NCBI RefSeq assembly: GCF_000338295.1
Contig: NZ_ANMO01000011.1
Coordinates: 124,001 to 188,000 of the forward strand
Source: Rhodopirellula europaea 6C
GTDB taxonomy: Bacteria; Planctomycetota; Planctomycetia; Pirellulales; Pirellulaceae
DNA: 64,000 nucleotides
Direction: 5' to 3'
This document shows positions 24,501 through 32,400 of this stretch, piece after piece; the first letter of the stretch is position 1; every line of letters starts with the position of its first letter. The notes under the pieces are model-generated. The model made no database searches and was not told where the DNA came from. It was given only the letters and a program-made list of their open reading frames with translations. Position numbers and translations under genes: made by a program.

Positions 24501-26429
24501 GGAGTCACGCAAACGTTCGAATTCCGTGCTTGGGATCAGACATCCGGAACCGAAGGTACGAAGGTCGACACGACCACCAACGGGGGAACAACCGCGTTCA
24601 GCACAGCGATCGAATCGGCTTCGATCACGGTCACCCATGTCAATGACGCTCCCACCCTGGACAATTCACCCGCGTTGACACTGACGACTCAAACGGAAGA
24701 CGCTGGCGTACCGGTGGGAGCGGTTGGGACGCTCGTCACCGACCTGGTTTCTCTTGGTGGCAATGTGGGCGATGTCGACAACAACGCCCAAACCGGGATC
24801 GCACTGATCAGCGCCGACACAACCAACGGAACTTGGTGGTTCACAACCGATGGGGGAACCAACTGGAACGCACTGGGAACCGTTAGTGATTCATCGGCGC
24901 GGGTTTTAGAGGCGAATACCAGCACGCGCATCTATTTCCAATCCGATGCTGACTTCAACGGCACGATCACCGATGCCATTCGTTTTCGTGCCTGGGATCG
25001 TACCGTGGGCACCAACGGATCGCTGGAAGATGCGACGCTCGTTGGTGGGACCACCGCCTTTTCGAGTGCGGTTGAACGGGCAGACCAGACGATCACACCG
25101 GTCAACGACGCGCCGCAGTTGGATTTCAGTTTCTCAACGTCGCTGAACACGATCAATGAAGACGCTGTCGACAATGCAGGGCAAACCGTCGCGTCAATCT
25201 TGTCTTCTTCGGGCCAAGACATCCTGACCGATGTCGATGGCGATCCCGAAGGCATCGCAATTATCGTTTCCAACCCAGGCAACGGAACTTGGGAATACTC
25301 GTTAGACGGCGGCACCATTTGGACTGATATCGGCAGTGTCAGCAACTCCAACGCATTGTTGTTGCGTTCCACGGATCTCGTTCGATTCAATCCCGACGGT
25401 GAAAACGGCACGCTGGCCAACTTCGGCTTCCGCGGTTGGGACCAAACCAACGGCACGGCCGGCACCCACCACAATATCAGCTCCACCGGTGGACCTTCAG
25501 CGTTTAGCAATTCGACGGAATCGGCGTTGATCACTGTCACCGATGTCAATGACGCACCAGTATTGGACAACAGCGCCAATCTGATCTTGACCGCGCAAAC
25601 CGAAGACGCAGGCGCTCCGTCGGGAGCCGTCGGTACGGTCATCACCGATTTGGTCTCGCTAGGCGGGAACGTCACCGATGTCGATGCCAGCGTACAGACG
25701 GGCGTCGCCATCACGGCTGCCGATACCGCCAATGGAACCTGGTGGTACACGACCGATGGCGGCACGAACTGGAACGCCTTGGGAAGCGTCAGTGATTCAT
25801 CGGCTCGCGTTTTGAATGCCAACAGCAACACACGAATCTACTTCGAAGCCAATGCTGACTTCAACGGAACGATCAGCAACGCGATCACCTTCCGAGCCTG
25901 GGATCGCAGCCTTGGTAGTAATGGTTCGTTGCAAGATGCTAGCACGAACGGTGGCACGACGGCGTTCTCCTCGGCGAGCGAAACCGCAGATTTGACCATC
26001 ACAGCAACCAATGACGAAGAAGTTGTATCGACGAACACCGGGGCAACTTTCACGGAAAATTCGACTGGCAATGTGGTCACGACTGCGATGTTGCATACCA
26101 GCGATGTCGACAACACTTCGGCACAGTTGATCTACACACTGACCAGCGACGCGACGACCGGCAGTTTGTATCGCAACGGAACGCTCATCGGCAACGGAGA
26201 CACATTCACCCAAGCCGACATCGACGCCGGCTTGGTGACCTACGATCACGATGGTGCTGAAGTCTTCAGCGATAGCTTCGGCTTCAGTGTTGACGACGGG
26301 GCGGGCAATGCGTCAACAGGCACATTCAACTTGACCATCACTCCGGTCAATGATCAGACGCCAACGATCACCAGTGACGGGGGGGGGCGTCGGCCAGTAT
26401 TGATGTCAACGAAACGCTCACTTTTGTGA
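9528..26429 (+). CDS. Giant multidomain surface protein, N-terminal part (LEPR-XLL-like, DUF4347, LamG, lectin, cadherin); frame broken at 26379-26387
   Basis: 5,633 aa up to a premature TGA. The ATG at 9528 has GAGG nine bases upstream; GTG 9486 and ATG 9558 are alternatives. Modules in order: LEPR-XLL-like motif LEDRVLLSG (9587-9613); DUF4347 (about 9808-10340); repeated VVVWDD/FVVTW blade-like units to 11460; CSLREA motif (ISLREAII) and beta-helix to 12690; LamG-type domains near 12.7, 13.4, 14.9 and 17.2 kb; C-type-lectin-like domains at 14.2-14.6 and 16.2-16.6 kb (ending RSIVEW and GCIIEW); DUF642-like domains at 15.6, 20.4 and 23.3 kb; many cadherin/CSPG-like repeats. Asp/Asn-rich motifs (DVNDAP, DADSDPEG) suggest Ca2+ binding. 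The last 14 residues are out of frame: a paralogous unit at 18.6 kb shows the correct continuation lies in the next ORF. The intact product would be about 8,870 aa. Role inferred: adhesin or cell-envelope protein. Confidence 0.88.
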   Translation: MQNHVPEDTAMSKRDFHFFQLEDRVLLSGEGLEAIDVVAPDAELLESLNAELDSIDAALNDINASDVTPDGEARRPKDDPEFYDPADGPLTMDPARPIEVIFIDDGVQDSDTLVQNLRDQNEDTQWVIVRLSSDESGVNQISLALSMLQGVDAIHLVSHGDGEAIQLGSDRLSIDSAPSFAGDIASWGHSLDAQADLLIYGCDLASTTEGQDLIDILALVCDCDVAASDDATGHADLGGDWILEYSVGDVETDVAFGFVAQASWHQTLDLTASGGETLVNATATANQETRPLSGNVDMDESGRYVVVWDDYQNGDSDVYAKVYDADGTVLTADFRVHSASTSAQDWGSVTMAENGNFLVTWDDARSGTYETYMRLFDVNGNALTAETQVSGLSGGQANTSADFAADGSFVVVFESLTEPNVYLQRYNASGVAQGTNTLINTTTSGTQQNAVVAVADDGSFVVTWESENQDDGISYGIYAQRYDASGVAQGSNFLVNQTIAGNQQYANVDSDAEGNFVVTWTSSDGNQDGTWARRFDSSGSALDDEFQVNTYTQGNQARSHVDMNATGDFMITWNSASQDGNGGGVYAQQFNSDGVRVSEEVLVNTTTSNEQGNTTVALSGDKAVVAWSGNGPGDAQGVFTQRFSTNSLSPLVVDTTSDVIDGTVTDVASLLADRGADGFISLREAIIAVNNDSVTNWRIDVGSGTYTFAAGAGDTAGDFDIRNSVQIVGAGIGSTIIDANQNDRVFEVFSGSVVFQDMTIQGGQGTVVGSGIDVNVGADVTLDTVRMFNNESNNAGGGAVLNAGTLTILDSEFESNNATGAEGGAIRNSGDLTIERTTFTDNWSSNSLGGALYQAGTGTATITDSLFVGNSSTLNSGGAIYGAGVLTITNTTFSGNSAGASHHGSAIFVTNGTTTLQNVTATGNTHGDGGAVRVTSTGTLDIRNTIIAGNTGGGADDLSSVGTINDLGYNLIGDGTGQSVLVDGVNGNQVGTSGSPLDPMLEALADNGGATWTHALLGASTAIDAGSNTDAPPADQRGVARDSSVDIGAYEFVAPIGLLAHYKFDPQTGATDSSENSLDGTFVGNASIDTTSGTNQVGNGKLTLDGTGDYVDLTSSISRFDDLSEGTISAWVNTTDTGFNTILDINDGTTSNFASLWIDNGQLIWSVNVGGSSLVRATSTATINDGNWHHIAVTTDGTGTSVYIDGLELSGGAVTYSSSTDTTAFFDDITGATTISLGAYNSGGVGGEFDGLVDDVRIYNYAVTDSDMSDLYAYRSASPNDLAITDTTQGGISINEDGGNDAYFIADDGDSVLGGLTEFTIEMQFSSTSITNQTTLFSYATAADSNALLSIVSGTTLLLYTDGASYSFSGFDFTSLGDGELHGIAMTWDSVTGEAELHVDGVVKSTISSVAVGHSIAVGGTLVFGQEQDSVDGGYVASQIFRGTLHDVRVFDDVRTAGEIGASYRSELPYDEANLLANWKFDGLSPDGIVTESVSGNNLTIKHTSESGFTASKAALTLAIDENTISGSVVGSVSGQDAERAARIASLLAADANLRYSAETGKFYELINVSAVWTTAQSSANSNMLGGVSGQLLTIGSAAENELATLFANELGGDVWLGYSDQVVEGEFQEYTGTTAGKVVWRGAASGYRVDDAYSNWAAGEPNDDGGQDFAKLYVNGTWDDEGSGAMVRSIVEWNADAVLDATDAVTYTIQSQTVAGAFAIDTSTGTITVADGSLLNYESQASHSLTVRVTDEDSNTYDEVFTVSLNDLAESNNAPSDVSSGIELNTDGGNDAYLAAADADFLLGADGHTYEVRFSGLTDIAPGGMATFYTQRDFGSAQSYLAIHDDGTLDWAGLTSSGQYTQLLDGDVHSLAITWDASAGHIAFYVDGEYVESTSVASQAGSTGGDTFVLGQHVDYSTGSFDSDEAFKGTFHDFRVWDHARGAEEIALNYQQKLDFTPAEATAEGLMANWQFDVFNGSNEVVDIVTAGTGSENNLSIGHAVGTGFTASTPVEDLHVAENTTNGSTVGFVLPSAPDVAEDIAGDGLFNEATPSTTQYGVTGTFGDWTVTEASIDLFATTDWESPLGGRVVNLDGSAPGAIEQNLTTVAGRQYQVVFALTGDFSGGDAVKNLRVSASGTSVDYQATQESNWSWGEIGAFEQRSFTFTADDTTSVLQFRSLEGPTSTYGPYIADVQVIEIPAAVTTILNDDPTLSYDAATGKFYKLVTNAVDVTTAMSSASSDLINGVGGQLVTIRSSYENELVQDIVSRAGSEFYIGGTDATSEGNWNWIEDGVEADNFWVGDELGAAPAGVYANFNSIEPNDFGGNEDYLAIYGSTGEWLDLSGADNRGCIIEWNASEVLSNFTFSLNDDAGGRFAIDSNTGEITVADGSQLDYEVAVSHNITVQATDASGNSYSEVMAIALDDLAESTSVVVPIAQSINEDTSLTFSTVGGNAIVVAGGGLDDPILSVSLSVANGSLTLATTSGITFLDGTNDGDASIVISGAESDLNTALDGLQYLGNQDYNGSDTLTVTTGSNAGVEANLYARYEFAGGSTTDDSGNGYDGSASGNPSLTTDAERGDVMTFDGDDKVVVTNGTLGLGGEVTIAAWVNLDAGQGDAVAISLGDRFFIELDNNSSGWGVGAAAFGSGTYTAGAGEIDVAGTGWRHVAATFSDANDELRLYIDGNLERTFTGLTQVPDWASYSSQDIVIGDRVDSTAPMVGSLDDVRVYNAALSETEIVAMMGDQGYASETVAITVTAVNDAPVMTASSPTYPATEDGAPFAASVSAFLGSTVTDADAGAVEGAAIYGSAGSGGTLEYSINGGSSWTLIPSVDATSALLLRANDLIRFTPDTENGGTLTLDYHAWDQTSGTAGGTADVTTRGGSTAFSTADNTVTVTVADVNDEQVISTNNGATFTEGSAGNTITSSMLETTDVDNTAGELTYTVTANPGHGQLKLDGLVTTSFTQSEIDAGRITYDHDDSENLADSFSFSVDDGAGSASTGSFSITLNPINDNAVAITSDGGGATASINVNETVSFVTQVTVSDADMPGDTMTYSITGGADQNDFTIDSGGNLTFVNPPDYESPADDDLDNVYTVTVQVSDGVHTDSQSITVTVQDVQNSSLTVTTTSDVDDTGLGATYTIEELYAVGGGTDGEVSLREAITAANGTLGQDTINFAILNTDAGYTGTPGVDAYWQISLTAALPTITESVILDGTSQTVFGGDVNPGSLGVSNEAGTNDQAISSVERPEIAIIGASGFDGLVVGADNVTVQGFAMFGFSSDAAIYISDAVINTVIDSNVFGVSATGISDPGAALNNQIHVQSVGADNGILSNNILAYSKAAAIHASNASDGWSITGNQFVNSGFNYSNGDAIAMNGSTGGTIDGNYIAGSSTQAILLSGSTSGVTITDNTIVGNGVGPSSGSEVQFDAIAFRSGTNDITLRHNIIADNYGAGITVNDGAYGIEITQNSMYGNGTILSRQGAAASDIVAIDLQTTGEDAAFGTAPYYTPNDAGDADTGGNSLQNFPVIDSASTDGTQLAVSGSFNSLAARTYRIEFFLTDEYASGHGQGETYLGSIDVTTDGSGNATFDTNFVAALPSGTLVTATATDLTTKETSEFSQQFAVNDTPHILGSDLVTNGQFTSDASGWNVSGNLDHDGSQMRFGQIGGAPGVLSQTLTTEIGKEYFLTFRYGDGSATQSQSIQLDVNGSAFLLDEAIASDVASMLLQPYTYSFVADSTSTTLTFTDTSADHSGVRGYLDDVEVREASAPAWADLDYTENDSATVVFPDVNLADVDDTQLESAVVRISANFVLSEDVLAAVDQFGIVSTWNSGTGELTLTGTATVEQYETVLASVTYENTDNSPSTATRTIEVVVNDGDGDSNVLSRDVTVESVNDDPYNNGSLPASITVTEDVASNVDLSSIDLRDVDGSGGQDLSIKLSTSTGGNLYATTTADVTVVGSGTSTLTLTGARGDLNAFLDIATSITYQHATPNVNGVAADSIQVAANDNGNTGTGGGTDQVFGNVSVDITAVNDAPTISTGFDTMVGEFGGNTTTSIIGKATLESTNRIAVDSDQTYELSVTAWSGDGVGGNYDAGESHYLGFYSYDIDGNQITSQHTGHYAGAADTTLAIDLVAGATEIVLTDATGWYEGGTQNNRSFAWYGYTNSLGETYADYTYTRNVETNLWDAGAIDHVTGVITLREAWSGPTILAGEAVRNMSPTGGTYQYPLLSNGPIDETGGDYSIVIGGANDTGATSQTQFRHGTAYIAPLVLANYTGTSNELNISDFTVATQQGTTVFTEDAGPIAIIDNDFAITDADDTFAESMTITLTNGKLGDILNVDESAIKALGISVIGIPSGNLTADGSITLTLTSDTPDTVTFADYQAALNEITFDNNSDDPDTTDRTMTFVVNDGDVDSAAENLVIKVHAVDDAPVVSTTADNPTFTEGGAAVSVFSGTTIDAVELGDTIGSFSISIDGVADGAHEQYRINSEYIELVDGNEGLTDSSGFSYSVSVNAGVATVTLSRDFGIGPGTAAALINNSAYQNTSDAPTGTTRTVTLETVTEFEQDGVNDTTVVGTQSVITIAGVNDAPEFVGPELISNGTFDTDLSGWSTVGSTAYTSGEMNFGGGNAVGPHTASQTIATEAGQTYRLTFDYRDGSDLKNQSLQVTVDGDSNLLTTSHIVTDIDGNTFVRYEYTFTADSSASTITFNDTSDTAGLSDDTNNVDGRIDNVSVQQINGHVGSASFTEGGSAVVLDGDLTLFDDEIAAGLDNYNNTILRISRNGGASGDDVFGASGNLASLTETGSLVLNGETIGTVDQNSGGQLTLRFNTNLDAAKLNEVLQSITYENTSDAPPVSLQLNWEFDDDNFGTQQGTSGELTGTAYTVVNISGTNDAPELDNSGTPTVTSITEDQINNAGMTVADLLATGAGGDPISDADSDPEGIAITARINGNGQWQYSTDGGTNWSAVGTVSENSALLLRSTDLVRFQPDGDNGVTQTFEFRAWDQTSGTEGTKVDTTTNGGTTAFSTAIESASITVTHVNDAPTLDNSPALTLTTQTEDAGVPVGAVGTLVTDLVSLGGNVGDVDNNAQTGIALISADTTNGTWWFTTDGGTNWNALGTVSDSSARVLEANTSTRIYFQSDADFNGTITDAIRFRAWDRTVGTNGSLEDATLVGGTTAFSSAVERADQTITPVNDAPQLDFSFSTSLNTINEDAVDNAGQTVASILSSSGQDILTDVDGDPEGIAIIVSNPGNGTWEYSLDGGTIWTDIGSVSNSNALLLRSTDLVRFNPDGENGTLANFGFRGWDQTNGTAGTHHNISSTGGPSAFSNSTESALITVTDVNDAPVLDNSANLILTAQTEDAGAPSGAVGTVITDLVSLGGNVTDVDASVQTGVAITAADTANGTWWYTTDGGTNWNALGSVSDSSARVLNANSNTRIYFEANADFNGTISNAITFRAWDRSLGSNGSLQDASTNGGTTAFSSASETADLTITATNDEEVVSTNTGATFTENSTGNVVTTAMLHTSDVDNTSAQLIYTLTSDATTGSLYRNGTLIGNGDTFTQADIDAGLVTYDHDGAEVFSDSFGFSVDDGAGNASTGTFNLTITPVNDQTPTITSDGGGRRPVLMSTKRSLL
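24195..25990 (+). repeat. Two tandem coding superunits of about 900 bases
   Basis: In the first half of the giant gene, a unit with EDQINNAGMTVADLL and SDADSDPEGIAI is followed by one with TQTEDAGVPVGAVGTLVTDL. The pair then recurs (EDAVDNAGQTVASIL, TDVDGDPEGIAI, then TAQTEDAGAPSGAVGTVITDL). The two-unit period is about 900 bases. The shared IYFQSDADFNGTI / IYFEANADFNGTI blocks align without gaps. Confidence 0.7.
26379..26387 (+). other. Run of nine G causing a -1 frameshift in the giant gene
   Basis: The codons read GAC then nine G then CGT. Adding one G gives DGGGASASIDVNET, which matches DGGGATASINVNET of the internal paralog encoded at about 18.59 kb. As written, the frame instead continues into RRPVLMSTKRSLL and stops at 26429. 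Homopolymer miscall, true mutation, phase variation or -1 slippage are all possible. Confidence 0.9.
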
Positions 26430-29400
26430 CGCAAGTTACCGCGACCGATGCCGACTTGCCTGGCGATACGCTCACCTACTCGCTCATTGGCGGGCCGGAC
26501 CAGAGTCGATTCAGCATCGACGGCAGTGGAAATCTGACATTCAGCACCGCGCCGGACTTTGAGAATCCGACCGACAGCGGCCTGGACAATATTTACAATG
26601 TCACCGTTCAGGTCAGCGATGGTGTGTATACCGACACACAAAGCATGACGATCAACGTTCAGGATATGGAAAGCACAGCGTTGGTCGTGACGACGACGTC
26701 CGACGTCGATGACAGTGGTCTCGGTGCGACCTACACCATCGAAGAACTTTATGCGGTCGGCGGTGGTGCGGATGGCCACATCTCGCTGCGTGAGGCGATG
26801 ATTGCCGCCAACATGACCGCGGGCGAGGACAGTATCAGCTTCAATATCAGCACCAGCGATGCTGGCTACGTCGATCCCGATGCAATTCCTGGCAATGGGA
26901 ACGAGTACTGGAAGATCACTGCCAACACAGGTTACACGTTCACTGACACAGTGACGATCGACGCGCGCACTCAAGGCGGCTACGCGAACGCACCCGTCAT
27001 CGAAATCACCGGTGACGGTTCGTTCAATACCTTTAGCCTGCAGAACCACTCCGGTTCGACGATCGCCGGTCTCTCGTTGACCAATTCACTGCGTGGCGTG
27101 TTCCTTTCCGGAGGCGATTCACACACCATCGTCGGCAACTACTTCGGACTGCAGACTGACGGAGAGACGATTTCCGGCATCGGTTCGATGGGCGTTTCCG
27201 CCTCAGGCAGCGACAACAATTTGATCGGGGACACCGGTGTCACCAATCGCAACGTGTTCGCAGGTGGCGGCGGAAACGGGATCTTTATCGATGCCACCTC
27301 CGACGGCACGGTGATTCAGAATAACTACATCGGTGTCAACGCAGCCGGCGACACGGATCTTGGCTTCACAACGGCCGGTATCAATGTTTCGGGCACGGGA
27401 ACGTTGATCGGAACCGACGGCGACGGAAGTGACGATTCGTTGGAAGGTAACTTGATCGCAGGCAGCAGCAACAACATTCGTCTGCTCGGTGACAACACGA
27501 CCATTTCCGGAAATACGATCGGTTCAAGTGGCATGACGCAGACGACCGGTGTCCTGATCGGTGCCGGAACCGTAGGCACGACGATTGGCGGCACAGCGGC
27601 CGACACGGGCAACGTCATCACCGCTCACAGTGGACGGGGCATCAGCGTCAACGGCGATGGAGAGGTCGCCATACTCGGCAATGCTATTTATGGGAACGCT
27701 CTCCTGCCGATCGACTTGAACACCGACGGCCCCGATACGAATGATGGGGCTCTGAATCCGACGCTCGCCAACGACGGAATGGATGCACCAGTGGTAACCA
27801 CGGCCAACCTGGATGGGACCACACTATCGCTGGACGGTTTCATCGGCGTGAGTGCTCTGGGTGACGCCGACTTTGCCAATGCACGGGTTGAGTTTTTCCT
27901 CAGCGACGGAACGGGATCGTCCGAATTCCTCGGCTTTTTAACCGCGGATGCCAATGGTCTGTTTTCTGGCGACCTGACTGTCAGTGGCGTTGTGGACACG
28001 GACAAAATCATCGCAACAGCGACTCTGGGCGGCACCGTGACCTCCGAATACGGAAATGAGTTCGACGTCAACGTCGCGCCGCACGATCTAAATCCCAATT
28101 CTGCGACGGTCAACGAAAACACCGACACCAGTGGCGGACTCGTGGTGGCGACTTTATTGACCAGCGATGTTGATCCGGGGGACTCGGCAACCTACAGCGT
28201 CGTCGGTGGAGCAGACGCGGGTGTGTTCAGCATCAGCGGCGACCAACTTGTTCTCACCGATGGTGTCTTGGACCATGAAACGCAATCTTCCTACACGGTT
28301 CGCATCCGAACGACGGACGGCGGTGGCATGTTCCGTGAAGAAGACGTCGTTGTTTCAGTCAACGATCTGAACGAAGCCCCTATTATCACTGGTCCGGCAT
28401 CGGCAACGGTGGGCGAGTCACAATCGATTACCTTCGACGCCGTCGGCAGCGGACTGATTGACACCTACGATGACGACGGTGATGGTTTGAGCATTACCGT
28501 CACCGCCAGCGATGCCTCGATCACACTGGCACAAACCACCGGCCTGACCATCGTCGATGGCGACGGAAGTGATGGCACTCTCTCGTTCTCGGGTTCGCAA
28601 GCCGACATCGACACGGCACTGGACGGATTGGTTTACCAAAGTGACTCCGGTTTCAACGGTGTCGCAACCCTGACGATCGACGCCTCAGACGGTTCACTGT
28701 CTGATCAGCACATCGTCAGCATCACCGTGAATCCCGGTCAAACGGTCTTTGTCTGGGACGGTGGCGGCTCAAGCAACGATTGGACCGACGCGGACAACTG
28801 GAATCACGACCGCGTTCCGGAAGCGGACGACGTCGTGGTCTTCAACGCGACAAGTTCGAAAGACTCCACGCTGGACGCCGCGTTCGCCGGATCGATTAGC
28901 GAAATCCAAGTCAACGCGGGCTATACCGGCACGCTGACCTTTGCGACCGGGCTGACCAACACGGGCGACTTCATCATCGCCGACGGAACCGTCGACACCA
29001 ACGGACAGGCCATCGACATGGAAGGCTTCATCAACGTCACCGGCGGAACGCTGACGATCGACGGCAGTACGCTGAATCTGGCCGATGACTTCATCCATTC
29101 CGGTGGGACTTTAAACACCAATGGTTCAACGCTGTACTTCGATGGCTCGGGCGATCGCAGTTTGCAAACGTCTGCCGAGATCGACAACATTGAGATCGAT
29201 CACGTCGGCGCATTGACATTCCTCAGCGATCTGTCTTTCGCCGGTGACTTCACGCACAGCCAAGGCACTGTCGACTTTCGCGGTCACGAAGTCAGCGTCG
29301 CCGGAACGACCGGCCAAACCGTCGACGCGTCGGGACTCACGTTTGACGATTTCGAATTCAACAACAGCAACACCGTCACCATCGTCGGCGGACTCGATAT

Positions 29401-32400
29401 CGATGGTGACCTGAATTACACCAACGCCGTCACCATTAACGGCGGCAACGTGACCGCGGCGGGTAATATCACGACGATCGACAGTGTTTGGTCAGGCACC
29501 AGCGTTTTGACGCTTGATGGCACCGCCGACCAAACGATTTCGACCGGTGGCGGTGCCGGCGAACTTGGCAACCTGGTCATCAACAAAGCCTCCGGCACGG
29601 TTCAACTAGTCGACGATATCGAACTGGGTGGCGACTTCACGCACACCTCCGGCGGCTTTGACACCAACGGGCAAACCGTCGAATTCCAAGGCCACAACAC
29701 CACGATCGATGCAGGTTCGTTGACATTCGAAGATGTGATCCTCAACAGCACCATTGCGGGGTCACGCGTGATTGTCGGAACGCTGGACGTCGACGGAGAC
29801 TTCACGTTCGCAAACGCTGGCACGTTGAACAATGGACAAATCACGGTTGCAGGCGACATCACCTACAGCGATGACAGCTACAGCGGGACGACGATGATCA
29901 TTGCCGATGGCACCGGCGATCAAATCGTTTCGGCAACGTCCGGCACCGCGAAAGCCGAACACCTGACGATCAACAAAGCGTCCGGCACGCTAACGTTCGG
30001 CACCGACCTGACCATCAATGGCACATTGAATCATGTCGCCGGCAGCGTAGCGGATCTGACGCACACGATCACGTTCGGCAATAACTCGGGAACCATCACC
30101 GCGTCGTCGATTAACTTTGATGATGTCATCTTTGATTCCAATTACAGCAAGAACATCTCCGGCGTGCTGAACGTCGGTGGCGACTTGACCATCACCAGCG
30201 TCAATGCATTGAACGTTGGTGAAATTCGTGTCGCGGGTAACATCACGTCGTCCGACACCAGCGTCGGCGGCAACTCGCAAATCACGCTGAACGGGACCGG
30301 AACGCAAACGATCTCTGGCGACGATCTTTCCGATGGCAGGCTGAACATCGACAAGACCTCCGGCGTTGCGGTCCTGGCCGATGACCTGGTGCTCAACGGA
30401 ATCTCGCAAGACCTGAACGTGATTTCGGGCACGTTGGATTTGAACGGTCACACGATCAACGCGACCGGCGAAGTTGTGATCGACGATTCGCTGTTGATCG
30501 GCACGGGCGCGATCACGAACGGTCTGACGCTAGACAACGACGCGATTGTTCGCCTGTCCGCATCTTCGACCAGTGTTTACGAATCGATCGCGATTGGTGG
30601 CACACTGACGCTGGGGCTCGGCGCGCAATTGGAACTCGACCTGACCGGCATGACGGCGGGCGGTTACCTGCAAGACATCCTCACATCCACAACTTTGGCG
30701 GGAACGTTCGACGCCATCACGTTGCTCAATGACTCCGTCGGCTTCACCGTCTACGACGAATACAACTCGCCGACCGGTGCCGTTGACATTTTCTTGAACA
30801 GCAATCCGACCGGCAGCGTCAGCGACGTCAGCGTCAATGAAGACGCCCCCGACACGGTGATCGATCTCGACGCCGCGTTCAGCGATCTCGAACACGCCGA
30901 CAACGAGTTGACCTACAGCCTGATCGGCTACAGCAATCCCGCGTTCCTGGACTCCGCGAACATCGACAACGGTGCCGGCACGTTAACGCTGGACTACGCC
31001 GCCGAGCAACACGGCACGACCACGATCACCGTCCGAGCCACCGATGCACGCGGCGAATTCACCGATGTGACCTTCAACGTCACCGTCAACTCGATCGAAG
31101 ACGCACCGGTCGTCACGGGTGGTCCCGCCACATCGTCTCTGACCGAAACCGACAGCGGCCTGACCGATGCCGGCACGTTCACCGTCAGCGATTCCGACAT
31201 CGCCGACAACGTCACCGCCGCCGTCGATAGCGTTGCCGTTTCAGGCACCGGCGCGTCAAGCATTCCCGGATCGCTCGACAACGCGACCCTGCAAAGCTTC
31301 CTGTCCGTTTCCCCGACCGCGATTCTGGACGGAACCGAAACGACCGACACGCTGACGTGGAATTTCAACAGCGGATCCGAACCGTTCGACTTCCTAGCCA
31401 ATGGCGAAACACTGATTCTAACCTACACCATCAGCGCCACCGACGATTCCGCCTCCACCCTGTCGGATACCGAAACCGTCACCGTCACGATCACCGGAAC
31501 CAACGACACGCCCGACGTGTTTGTCGATACGGGCGATAGTGCCGCAGAGACACTGACCGAGACGGACACCACGCTGACCAGCAGCGGAACGCTGACGGTG
31601 AGCGATTTGGATTTGACGGATAGCGTGACCAGCAGCGTGACGGGAGTCGTTACCTCCGGAACCACGACAGGCCTTGGATCCGACAACGCGGCGTTGCTGG
31701 CGATGATGTCCTCGACGGCGGGCGTGCTGGATGCGACCGAGTTATCCGATCAGTTGACCTGGAATTTCAACAGTGGCGGCGAGTCATTTGACTACTTGGC
31801 CAGTGGTGAATCTTTAACGCTGACTTACACGATCGAAGTCACCGACAGCCAAGGTGCCACGGACACGCAAAATATCACCATCACCGTCAACGGAACCGGT
31901 GACGCACCGGTCATCACCGGCGGTCCTGACACGTCCAGCCTGACTGAGACCGATAGCGGACTGACCGACACCGGAACACTGACGATCAGCGACCTTGACC
32001 GAACCGACAACGTCACCGCCGCGGTTGACAGCGTCGCGGTTTCGGGCACCGGAGCGTCCAGCGTTCCCGGATCGCTCGACAACGCGACCCTGCAAAGCTT
32101 CCTGTCCGTATCGCCCACCGCAATCCTGGACGGCACCGAGACAACCGACACGCTGACATGGGATTTCAACAGCGGCGCCGAAGCGTTCGACTTCTTGGCC
32201 GACGGCGAAACGCTGATCCTGACCTACGCCGTCAGCGCCACCGACGACGATGGCACGCCACTGTCGGACACCGAAACCGTCACGGTCACCATCACCGGCA
32301 CCAACGATTCACCCGACGTCTATGTCGACACCGGCGACAGTGCCGCTGAAACGCTCGGCAAGACTGGGGCGACATTGACGACCTCGGGAACTCTGACGGT

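Noticed and set aside
24932-25831. 299-aa open frame on the minus strand inside the giant gene
   Set aside because: Antisense shadow of the repetitive coding strand; Ser/Val/Pro-rich translation, no start signal. Similar frames recur opposite each repeat.
26379-26429. Natural end of the first giant ORF as a complete gene
   Set aside because: The last 14 residues break homology with the internal paralog, and the next frame continues it exactly.
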